8,421 nucleotides of DNA from Vibrio sp. (GTDB taxonomy: Bacteria > Pseudomonadota > Gammaproteobacteria > Enterobacterales > Vibrionaceae): positions 1-8,421 of the forward strand of contig SLFB01000227.1 of NCBI GenBank assembly GCA_007124475.1, read 5' to 3'. The notes under the pieces were generated by a model. That model searched no databases, was not told the origin of the DNA, and was given only the letters and a program-made list of their open reading frames with translations. The position numbers were made by a program, and so were the translations under genes. Shown here one piece after another: positions 1-6,563 of the stretch. The stretch's first letter is position 1. Every line of letters begins with the position of its first letter.

Positions 1-168
1 GAATCTCATGAACAGATCAAAGGTGTATTAATGATCAAGGAGCCATGGAGTATTGACAACGGCATTCTTACCCCAACCTTAAAAATAAAACGTCATGTTC
101 TAGAACAGAAATACCATGAAGTTGGCCATCATTGGCCAAAAGATAAGTTTATTGTCTGGGAAGAGTAA
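1..168 (+). CDS. Long-chain fatty acid-CoA ligase (AMP-forming), C-terminal fragment
   Basis: This is an open frame from the window edge to a TAA stop at 166-168, giving the last 55 residues of a protein whose start lies outside the window. The fragment contains EPW, then DNGILTPTLKIKR, and ends IVWEE. That pattern is the C-terminal subdomain of AMP-forming acyl-CoA synthetases of the long-chain (FAA1/FadD15-like) type. In this superfamily the PTLKIKR segment supplies the conserved lysine that acts in the adenylation half-reaction, where a fatty acid and ATP give acyl-AMP before transfer to CoA. The family assignment rests on this short tail and on synteny with V. cholerae VC2341 as I remember it. 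It is not necessarily the fadD orthologue, so no symbol is given. A strong terminator follows at 261-287. Confidence 0.8.
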   Translation, partial: ESHEQIKGVLMIKEPWSIDNGILTPTLKIKRHVLEQKYHEVGHHWPKDKFIVWEE

Positions 169-218
169 TAATGATGTTACAAGCCTAACCGGCATAGAGT
201 TACGGGCAGTATAAAGTT

Positions 219-237
219 GAGAATGATACATATTATC
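219..237. promoter_or_regulatory. Fur-box-like 19-bp site
   Basis: The 19 bases GAGAATGATACATATTATC agree at 15 of 19 positions with the classical Fur box consensus GATAATGATAATCATTATC, by my hand alignment. The site lies in the gap between two convergent genes, after the ligase stop and before its terminator, so it is not in front of any annotated start. It could be chance similarity in AT-rich DNA, or it could control a short unannotated transcript. Function is inferred only. Confidence 0.3.
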
Positions 238-260
238 TATACCCTGTGACCAGTCATAAT

Positions 261-287
261 AAAACCCATCATCAACGATGGGTTTTT
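261..287 (+). terminator. Rho-independent terminator of the acyl-CoA ligase gene
   Basis: There is a perfect 10-bp stem, AAAACCCATC at 261-270 paired with GATGGGTTTT at 277-286, with a six-base loop ATCAAC and a T run at 283-287. It lies about 90 bases after the ligase stop and is oriented to end + strand transcripts. The matching A run on the left flank means it might also work on the minus strand. Confidence 0.85.
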
Positions 288-343
288 ATTGTTTGATTTT
301 TTCATCAAAACTACGCCGGCAACATGATACATCATTAAATGAC

Positions 344-378
344 AAAAACCCCCATGGCGCTAGTCCATGGGGGTTTTT
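344..378 (-). terminator. Rho-independent terminator of the EF-G2 gene (probably bidirectional)
   Basis: There is a perfect 14-bp inverted repeat, with 344-357 (AAAAACCCCCATGG) pairing with 365-378 around a seven-base loop. Read on the minus strand it ends in a run of T and sits 22 bases beyond the EF-G2 stop codon. The A/T tracts are symmetrical, so it should also stop + strand transcripts that pass the terminator at 261-287. The two convergent genes are therefore doubly insulated. Confidence 0.88.
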
Positions 379-400
379 ATTAAGCGACTAGAAAAATAGA

Positions 401-2488
401 TTATTTCTGCTCTTTCTTCGCTTTCACGTCTGCAATTACCGCTTCAGCAACGTTTGCTGGACATGGTGCGTAGTGTGAGAACTCCATAGAGAACTGACCA
501 CGACCAGAAGTCATTGTACGTAACGTACCGATATAACCAAACATTTCAGATAGTGGAACGTCAGCTTTAACACGAACACCGGTTACACCAGCTTCTTGGT
601 CTTTGATCATACCACGACGACGGTTTAGATCACCAATAACGTCACCAACGTGATCGTCTGGAGTGAACACGTCAACCTTCATGATTGGCTCTAGAAGTTG
701 TGGGCCAGCTTTTGGCATAGATTGACGGAATGCGCCTTTCGCTGCGATTTCAAATGCAATTGCAGATGAGTCAACCGCGTGGAAACCACCATCAAATAGT
801 TCAACTTCAACATCTAAGGTTGGGAAGCCAGCAAGAACACCTTCTTGCATCATACCAGCAAAACCTTTCTCGATTGCAGGCCAGAATTCCTTAGGAACGT
901 TACCACCAACAACGGTTGATTTGAAAGTGAAACCAGAGTTTAGTTCACCAGGCTTGATGCGGTAATCAATCTTACCGAACTGACCAGAACCACCAGACTG
1001 TTTCTTGTGTGTGTAGCTATCTTCAACAGCTTTAGTGATCGTTTCACGGTAAGCTACCTGAGGAGCACCCACTTCAAGCTCAACGCCGTAAGTACGCTTA
1101 AGGATATCCACTTTGATGTCTAAGTGAAGTTCACCCATACCTTTAAGGATGGTTTCACCTGAATCTTCATCAGTTTCAACTTGGAATGATGGATCTTCTG
1201 CAACCATTTTACCGATCGCAATACCCATTTTCTCTGAGCCATTTTTATCTTTAGGCTTAACAGCGATAGAGATAACTGGATCTGGGAAGATCATTGGTTC
1301 TAGAGTACATTCATGTTTTGGATCACAAAGAGTGTGACCAGTCTGAACGTTCTTCATACCAACAACAGCAATAATGTCGCCCGCTTGCGCAGAATCAATT
1401 TCGTTACGTTGGTCAGCGTGCATTTCAACCATACGGCCGATACGCTCAGTTTTACCTGTTGCGCTGTTAAGAATGGTGTCACCTTTTTTCATCTTACCTG
1501 AGTAAATACGAATAAAGGTCAAAGCACCAAAGCGGTCATCCATGATCTTAAACGCAAGCGCGCGTAGTGGCTCATCAGCAGAAACAGTTGCTACATCACC
1601 CGTTGGCTCGCCCGTTTCTGGGTGAGTTAGAGGCTGAGGATCAACCTCCGTTGGAGATGGTAGATAATCAATTACTGCATCTAGGATAAGCTGCATACCT
1701 TTATTTTTGTAGGCAGAACCACAGTAAGTTGGGAAGAAAGCAAGGTCACGAGTACCCTTACGGATGCAACGCTTGATGTCTTCTACTGAAGGCTCTTCAC
1801 CTTCCATGTAAGCCATCATTAGTTCATCGTCTTGCTCAACGGCAGTTTCAATCAACATTTCACGGTATTCTGCCGCTTTATCTACCATATCAGCAGGAAT
1901 ATCAGTAACTTCGTAGTTTTCAGGTAAGCCTGAATCATCCCAAATGTACGCTTTTTGGCTTAGAACATCTACGACACCAGTAAAGTCATCTTCGATACCG
2001 ACCGGAAGAGTCATCACTAGCGGAGTTGCACCAAGAACATTTTTCACTTGATCTACAACACGGTAGAAATCTGCACCCATACGGTCCAGTTTGTTGACGA
2101 AGATAATACGTGATACGTGAGAATCATCTGCATAACGCCAGTTAGTTTCTGATTGCGGCTCAACACCACCAGAACCACAGAATACACCGATACCACCGTC
2201 AAGAACTTTCAGAGAACGATATACTTCGATAGTAAAGTCTACGTGTCCAGGTGTATCGATGATGTTTAGGCGGTGATCTTTCCAGAAACAAGTAGTCGCA
2301 GCCGACTGGATAGTAATACCACGTTCAGCTTCCTGCTCCATAAAGTCAGTGGTCGTAGTACCATCATGGCTATCGCCCATTTTATGGATTTTACCAGTTA
2401 GCTTAAGGATACGCTCGGTAGAAGTAGTTTTACCCGCATCTACGTGAGCAAAAATACCAATGTTTCTGTATTTTGATAAATCGGTCAT
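401..2488 (-). CDS. fusA2: Elongation factor G 2 (second EF-G paralogue, translational GTPase)
   Basis: This 695-residue GTPase drives ribosomal translocation and may also act in ribosome recycling; it works in the cytoplasm. The G domain shows AHVDAGKT (14-21), RGITI with switch-I Thr59, DTPGH (78-82) and NKLD (132-135). Domains II and III follow (about 305-475), then domain IV (about 480-605) with its tip histidine at about 570 in FHAVDSS, then domain V with RRRGM. All key elements are intact, so it should be an active GTPase and translocase. It is slightly shorter than E. coli EF-G (704), partly because a short loop after switch I is missing (WKDHRLN), and it has NKLD where the E. coli protein has NKMD. 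No str-operon genes (rpsL, rpsG, tuf) are next to it, and its position matches VC2342 as recalled. These points make it the second copy rather than the housekeeping fusA. Codons look optimised (CGT, GGT, AAC), suggesting good expression. The start ATG has a weak ribosome site. The division of labour with the first EF-G is unknown. Confidence 0.93.
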   Translation of the reverse strand: MTDLSKYRNIGIFAHVDAGKTTSTERILKLTGKIHKMGDSHDGTTTTDFMEQEAERGITIQSAATTCFWKDHRLNIIDTPGHVDFTIEVYRSLKVLDGGIGVFCGSGGVEPQSETNWRYADDSHVSRIIFVNKLDRMGADFYRVVDQVKNVLGATPLVMTLPVGIEDDFTGVVDVLSQKAYIWDDSGLPENYEVTDIPADMVDKAAEYREMLIETAVEQDDELMMAYMEGEEPSVEDIKRCIRKGTRDLAFFPTYCGSAYKNKGMQLILDAVIDYLPSPTEVDPQPLTHPETGEPTGDVATVSADEPLRALAFKIMDDRFGALTFIRIYSGKMKKGDTILNSATGKTERIGRMVEMHADQRNEIDSAQAGDIIAVVGMKNVQTGHTLCDPKHECTLEPMIFPDPVISIAVKPKDKNGSEKMGIAIGKMVAEDPSFQVETDEDSGETILKGMGELHLDIKVDILKRTYGVELEVGAPQVAYRETITKAVEDSYTHKKQSGGSGQFGKIDYRIKPGELNSGFTFKSTVVGGNVPKEFWPAIEKGFAGMMQEGVLAGFPTLDVEVELFDGGFHAVDSSAIAFEIAAKGAFRQSMPKAGPQLLEPIMKVDVFTPDDHVGDVIGDLNRRRGMIKDQEAGVTGVRVKADVPLSEMFGYIGTLRTMTSGRGQFSMEFSHYAPCPANVAEAVIADVKAKKEQK

Positions 2489-2525
2489 TGTCTTACTCTG
2501 TTAATAAGGTATAAAGTGCGCGCAG

Positions 2526-2534
2526 AGTATATCA
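2526..2534 (-). promoter_or_regulatory. Candidate extended -10 promoter of fusA2 with GC-rich discriminator
   Basis: On the minus strand, TGA-TATACT occupies 2534 down to 2526, which is an extended -10 element about 40 bases before the EF-G2 start codon. It is followed by CTGCGCGC, a GC-rich discriminator of the type found at promoters repressed by ppGpp and DksA. A consensus TTGACA lies just upstream (2545-2540) but only 8 bases away, too close to serve as the -35. With a 17-base spacer the -35 would be CTATCA (2554-2549), a poor match. Promoter function and stringent control are inferred. Confidence 0.45.
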
Positions 2535-2573
2535 CAATCTGTCAATACTGATAGTCCTGCTTGCACTTACGGA

Positions 2574-2599
2574 AAAAATAGTTTCGGTTTCTGTACCGA
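2574..2599 (-). terminator. Weak candidate terminator of radA
   Basis: Read on the minus strand, TCGGT (2599-2595) and ACCGA (2588-2584) can pair around a six-base loop. After three more bases comes TATTTTTT (2580-2573). This lies about 75 bases after the radA stop. The stem is only 5 bp and the T run is set off from it, so termination may be partial and some radA transcripts could run into fusA2. Confidence 0.35.
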
Positions 2600-2675
2600 T
2601 AGAATATAGGCGATAAGTTATATAGACGCGAGTTCAGTCTGTGAAAAATCATCGTGAGTTCTCATTTGTTAAACG

Positions 2676-4055
2676 CTATAAATCATCAAAAGCGCTGATT
2701 GCTTCTGAAAGCTTGCGCACACCATGAATCTCCATACCTGAGATCCCACCTTTAGGCACATTAGCCATTGGTACTATCGCCCGTGTAAAACCATGCTTGA
2801 AAGCTTCATTGAGACGCTCCTGACCACTGGGTACCGGTCGAATTTCTCCTGCCAAGCCCACCTCCCCAAAAACCACCACATCTTTAGGTAAGGGCTTATC
2901 TCGAAAACTAGACAGTAACGCCATCAATAATGCTAGATCGGCACTGGTCTCTGTAACTTTAACCCCGCCAACGACATTAACAAAGACATCTTGATCAGCC
3001 ATTTGCAAACCACCATGTTTATGTAATACCGCTAGCAGTAAAGAGAGTCGATTTTGCTCTAAACCCACCGCCACGCGACGAGGGTTAGCTAATTGTGAGT
3101 AATCCACTAACGCTTGAATTTCAACCAGTAAAGGACGAGTTCCTTCCCATACCACCATCACTGAGCTTCCAGAGGTCGCTTCTTCCCCTCGTGACAGAAA
3201 AATAGCTGAAGGATTACTCACTTCTTTTAATCCTTGGCCAGTCATAGCAAACACGCCAAGTTCATTGACGGCACCAAAACGGTTTTTATGACTGCGTAAG
3301 GTTCGAAAACGACTATCGGCTCCTCCGTCCAACAATACAGAACAGTCGATGATATGCTCAAGCACCTTAGGTCCTGCCAGCGTTCCGTCTTTTGTCACGT
3401 GACCAACAATAAAAACGGCAACATTATTTTGTTTTGCATAACGTGTTAACGCTGTTGCGGCTTCACGCACTTGTGCCACGCTACCAGGAGAGGACTGCAC
3501 ATCTGCCACATGCATGACTTGAATCGAATCAATAACCATGATTTTAGGTTGTTCTTTTTCTGCCACCTGACAAATACGATCAACATTGGTCTCAGACAGC
3601 ATTTTTAGATGCTCTTTAGGTAAACCTAAACGAGAAGCTCGCATCGCTACTTGCTGCAGAGATTCTTCACCTGTGACATATAACGTTGGCATTTGTTTTG
3701 ATAGTAAACACATAGTTTGCAGTAATAAAGTCGATTTACCTGCGCCAGGATTACCACCAATAAGAATCGCAGCCCCAGGTACGATACCGCCACCTAATAC
3801 GCGATCAAACTCCTTAAAGCCACTGCTAAACCTTGGTACTTCTTGTAAGTTAATTTCTGCTAAGGTTTGAACACTAGTTTGTGTAGCATTCCCTGCATAG
3901 CCAGATAAGCGATCATGACGAGCAGCCTGAGGGGAAGCGGCTAAACGCACTTCAGAGATAGTGTTCCAAGCCCCGCAAGCGTTGCATTGACCTTGCCAAC
4001 GTGGAAAATCTGCACCACACTCATTACATACATAAGCTCGTTTTGCTTTCACCAT
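2676..4055 (-). CDS. radA: DNA repair protein RadA (Sms), RecA-like branch-migration ATPase
   Basis: This 459-residue cytoplasmic protein belongs to the RadA/Sms family, which processes recombination intermediates with RecA and promotes branch migration. The N-terminal four-cysteine zinc finger is C10-x2-C13 and C24-x2-C27. The Walker A motif is GNPGAGKST (101-109, Lys107) and Walker B is IMVIDS (172-177). The RadA signature KNRFG is at 257-261. The last ~170 residues form the Lon-protease-like domain (GLEQNR, VGGVKVTETSADLA, GEVGLAGEIRPV), which in this family serves as a scaffold rather than a protease. The length is typical (E. coli about 460). The start ATG is preceded by a good ribosome site, GAGGA (4063-4059). 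It is divergent from the PilZ gene with a 149-base gap. In E. coli it lies directly after serB, but here the PilZ gene intervenes. Confidence 0.97.
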   Translation of the reverse strand: MVKAKRAYVCNECGADFPRWQGQCNACGAWNTISEVRLAASPQAARHDRLSGYAGNATQTSVQTLAEINLQEVPRFSSGFKEFDRVLGGGIVPGAAILIGGNPGAGKSTLLLQTMCLLSKQMPTLYVTGEESLQQVAMRASRLGLPKEHLKMLSETNVDRICQVAEKEQPKIMVIDSIQVMHVADVQSSPGSVAQVREAATALTRYAKQNNVAVFIVGHVTKDGTLAGPKVLEHIIDCSVLLDGGADSRFRTLRSHKNRFGAVNELGVFAMTGQGLKEVSNPSAIFLSRGEEATSGSSVMVVWEGTRPLLVEIQALVDYSQLANPRRVAVGLEQNRLSLLLAVLHKHGGLQMADQDVFVNVVGGVKVTETSADLALLMALLSSFRDKPLPKDVVVFGEVGLAGEIRPVPSGQERLNEAFKHGFTRAIVPMANVPKGGISGMEIHGVRKLSEAISAFDDL

Positions 4056-4152
4056 GAATCCTCAATGCTTAAATCGAAACTTTAAACTGCCTGATCTCTT
4101 ATTTATTGAATAAAAAAACAGCATGAAATTTTTCTTCAGCTATCGTTAAAGA

Positions 4153-4180
4153 TTGACTCTATAACGCCGATATTTATTAA
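4153..4180 (+). promoter_or_regulatory. Candidate sigma-70 promoter of the PilZ gene
   Basis: TTGACT (4153-4158) and TATTAA (4175-4180) are separated by 16 bases on the + strand and lie 25 bases before the PilZ-protein start codon. Both hexamers match the sigma-70 consensus reasonably well. The 149-base gap is shared with the divergent radA promoter, for which I see no equally convincing hexamer pair. No experimental support is visible. Confidence 0.45.
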
Positions 4181-4204
4181 TAATCTAACTTTATCAGAAA
4201 AAGC

Positions 4205-6535
4205 ATGCAGCAATCAGAAATTCTCTCTTTTACCGAAAAGCTCATTCCGGTTTATCAATCTCCGGATTTTGAATTGATTTTGTCGCAACTGACCGATGGG
4301 CAATCAGCATCGTCCAAACTACTGATCAAAATGGAACTCAATCGGTTAATGAGCCCCTGTAAAAAAAGTATCGATTTGCGCAGTCGACTAGAAACCGAAT
4401 GTCGAGAGTTTGAGATCGATGGTATTAAACATTGGTTTGACGATATTGCTCTTAATGACTTCCAAAAAAATGTGAAAAAATTTTCAGGTTATACCGAAGG
4501 GGTTTGGGACATTGTTTATAAAAATAGATTGGAACAAAAAGAAAAACAAAAATCCGATTCGACGGCAGGCAATGCCACTAAAGCATTTCTGGCTGAACCA
4601 ATCAAATTGGGCTACGACTTAAAACGCCAAGAGAATCGCCTCAGCTTAAGCAGTCAAGTGTTATTAACTGTCGGTAACCAAACCATTCATGGTGTTTCGG
4701 TCGATCTCTCTCCTTCGGGCGCAAAATTCAAAGTGCCAAGTGCTTTTCGTTACAAGTTGGGGCAATCCTTCCAAGTTCACTTTACTGAACTTAGTAAGAA
4801 ATCAAAGCTGCCTGGCTTAGAACAAAGCATTGAATATCGAATATTAGCTATTGATGATGGTTATGAAAATAATGCTATCAAATATTTAAGAACCCAACGA
4901 GTCACTGAGACCCAATTAATCAACCAACTAATAGCAGAGTTATTGGCTAGTAACCTCAAAAAAAACCGCCATAATAATCAAGACAATTTGATTCGAACTC
5001 GAACGCGAGGATTTGAGCATATTTATCTCAAACATACCGTCAGCCTACCGCTATTTTTCAGTGGCAACCAATTAAAGCTTGCACTGCTAACATCATACAA
5101 TCGTAGCTTATGGCAATATTGGCATGATGAACGAAATCAACAGTCACTTGGCAGCTTATTTAATCACGATCATCTCGGCCAGCTAACCCAACAGGGTATC
5201 AATAGTTTCAGCGATACTTTGTACAGTTTTAAACACGACTATCAAGATAAGCAGTTATTTTTTGCCATGTTGCAATCACAAGCCACTGAGCAGCAAAAAC
5301 AACTGTTTTGGCATATGGGCGCCAAAAAAGACAGCTGGAAGGTATTTCGGCTATCCATGTTTACACTATCTGCCGATGAACAAGTGATTCTTGCGAGTTA
5401 TGACCAAGAGCTATCCGACCAATCAGCTCAATTGACTCACTGCATCATTTTGCAAGAAATAGCTGACATGGACTCAGCAGCCGATTATCTCATGGGCACA
5501 AAATCCAGCTTAGCCACCAATGAGCTCAATCCATTTCGCCTTTCACGGCAAATTATCGGTCAACCGATAGCGATTTATTTTGACTCAGGATCACAGCGCA
5601 AAGAACAACGTTATCGATTCAGAACACCTTTACAATTAAAGCAGCAACAAACAACGTTAGCTGAGGGTGTCAGCGTTGACCTGTCAAAACATGGCGTAAG
5701 TATCATATTAAACCAAGCGCTAGCCCTTAAAGCCGGAGATAAAGTTCAGGTTAATTTTTCAGATCTAAAACGTTACGATCCTAAACTTCCTCTGGATGCT
5801 TTACCTTACGAAGTGGTAAGAATTGGCCCCGAAGGACGACGGCTACAATTAAAAATAGAGGAAACGTCTGCCACCATAAAAAGCATTGCCTTTTTTAACG
5901 CCCTAATCACTCATAATCAAGACAAGTTACTCACCCAAAAAGAGCAGCTCCCCAGCCCACAATTATTGGAAGGGCTGCATAACATCTTAATGGATAAATT
6001 ACTCTCAACGCCAGTTTATATTAAGAAACGCGCTGCTAACTTACAGCCTCATGCCATAGGAACTTGTTATCCATTACCTAACTTTTTGGGTTTACTTGCT
6101 CGGCTGGGACAAGATGGATATTTTTCCTTAGAGCCTATTTTTAAAGGGCACACTAACAGCTTGCTTGCTTCACCAATGCGACGCATTGACGGAGCTGAAG
6201 CGCAGTGGCATGAAATTTATATTGCGGTAGTGCAATATGGCGAGCGAATTCAATCAGTAGAAGTTCGTTTAAGGCATGAATTTGAAAACCATAAACAGCG
6301 TTTACAGTTTATGCAAGGAGCACAAGAAATGGGTAACATTTATGTTCTGCGCATCGCCAGCGCGCCCATTTTCGATTCCATGACCACCTTAATGCGTAGT
6401 GATTTAAATGAGTTATTACTGACCTGTTTAAACGATGCCAATGTGCTAGAGAAAGAGCTGACTAACATCGTGGGTTATTGTGAGCTAATCGATATTACCC
6501 AAGAAACCTTGCTGCGTTTAGAGCTTACGGTATAA
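4205..6535 (+). CDS. plzC: Tandem PilZ-domain protein, predicted c-di-GMP receptor (PlzC-like)
   Basis: This 776-residue soluble protein has no signal peptide or membrane segment visible. It carries two complete c-di-GMP-binding PilZ motifs. The first has RQENR (141-145) and DLSPSG (167-172); the second has RKEQR (465-469) and DLSKHG (492-497). Both fit RxxxR plus DxSxxG. Residues 1-130 look helical, with a charged lysine/glutamate-rich end, and I recognise no domain there. After each PilZ domain comes a ~200-residue module I cannot name. The two modules align with each other (for example GAKKDSWKVFRL near 372 with GAQEMGNIYVLRI near 705), so the protein is an internal duplication. Position between radA and serB matches V. 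cholerae VC2344 (PlzC), which as I recall binds c-di-GMP and influences motility, biofilm or virulence; the symbol rests on that synteny. The ribosome site is weak (AGAAAAAG). It lacks a recognisable YcgR N-terminal domain, so a flagellar-brake role should not be assumed. Confidence 0.88.
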   Translation: MQQSEILSFTEKLIPVYQSPDFELILSQLTDGQSASSKLLIKMELNRLMSPCKKSIDLRSRLETECREFEIDGIKHWFDDIALNDFQKNVKKFSGYTEGVWDIVYKNRLEQKEKQKSDSTAGNATKAFLAEPIKLGYDLKRQENRLSLSSQVLLTVGNQTIHGVSVDLSPSGAKFKVPSAFRYKLGQSFQVHFTELSKKSKLPGLEQSIEYRILAIDDGYENNAIKYLRTQRVTETQLINQLIAELLASNLKKNRHNNQDNLIRTRTRGFEHIYLKHTVSLPLFFSGNQLKLALLTSYNRSLWQYWHDERNQQSLGSLFNHDHLGQLTQQGINSFSDTLYSFKHDYQDKQLFFAMLQSQATEQQKQLFWHMGAKKDSWKVFRLSMFTLSADEQVILASYDQELSDQSAQLTHCIILQEIADMDSAADYLMGTKSSLATNELNPFRLSRQIIGQPIAIYFDSGSQRKEQRYRFRTPLQLKQQQTTLAEGVSVDLSKHGVSIILNQALALKAGDKVQVNFSDLKRYDPKLPLDALPYEVVRIGPEGRRLQLKIEETSATIKSIAFFNALITHNQDKLLTQKEQLPSPQLLEGLHNILMDKLLSTPVYIKKRAANLQPHAIGTCYPLPNFLGLLARLGQDGYFSLEPIFKGHTNSLLASPMRRIDGAEAQWHEIYIAVVQYGERIQSVEVRLRHEFENHKQRLQFMQGAQEMGNIYVLRIASAPIFDSMTTLMRSDLNELLLTCLNDANVLEKELTNIVGYCELIDITQETLLRLELTV

Positions 6536-6546
6536 ACCGTAGGCTC
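6521..6546. terminator. Stem-loop across the plzC stop codon, possible convergent terminator
   Basis: GAGCTTACGGT (6521-6531) can pair with ACCGTAGGCTC (6536-6546) with one T-G wobble. The four-base loop contains most of the TAA stop of the PilZ gene. It sits between convergent plzC and serB and is the only strong hairpin in that short gap. There is no clear T run on either side, so it is not a textbook Rho-independent terminator. It may instead slow polymerase or protect the mRNA 3' end. Confidence 0.4.
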
Positions 6547-6563
6547 TATATTACCCGCCGCCA

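Noticed and set aside
292..309. Possible hairpin TTTGAT...ATCAAA between the two terminators
   Set aside because: The stem is only six AT-rich base pairs and is weak next to the strong terminators on both sides.
1149..1337. Small + strand open frame of 62 codons inside the EF-G2 gene
   Set aside because: It is antisense to a clearly real, conserved coding region and has no recognisable product or start signal.
1313..1501. Second small + strand open frame of 62 codons inside the EF-G2 gene
   Set aside because: It is also an antisense shadow of EF-G2, overlaps the previous one, and has no domain features.
2540..2545. Perfect TTGACA on the minus strand as the -35 of fusA2
   Set aside because: It is only 8 bases from the TATACT element and no -10-like hexamer lies 16-18 bases downstream, so it does not form a standard promoter.
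3586..3870. 94-codon + strand open frame opposite radA
   Set aside because: It lies wholly antisense to the RadA ATPase core, including the Walker A region, and its translation shows no protein family signal.
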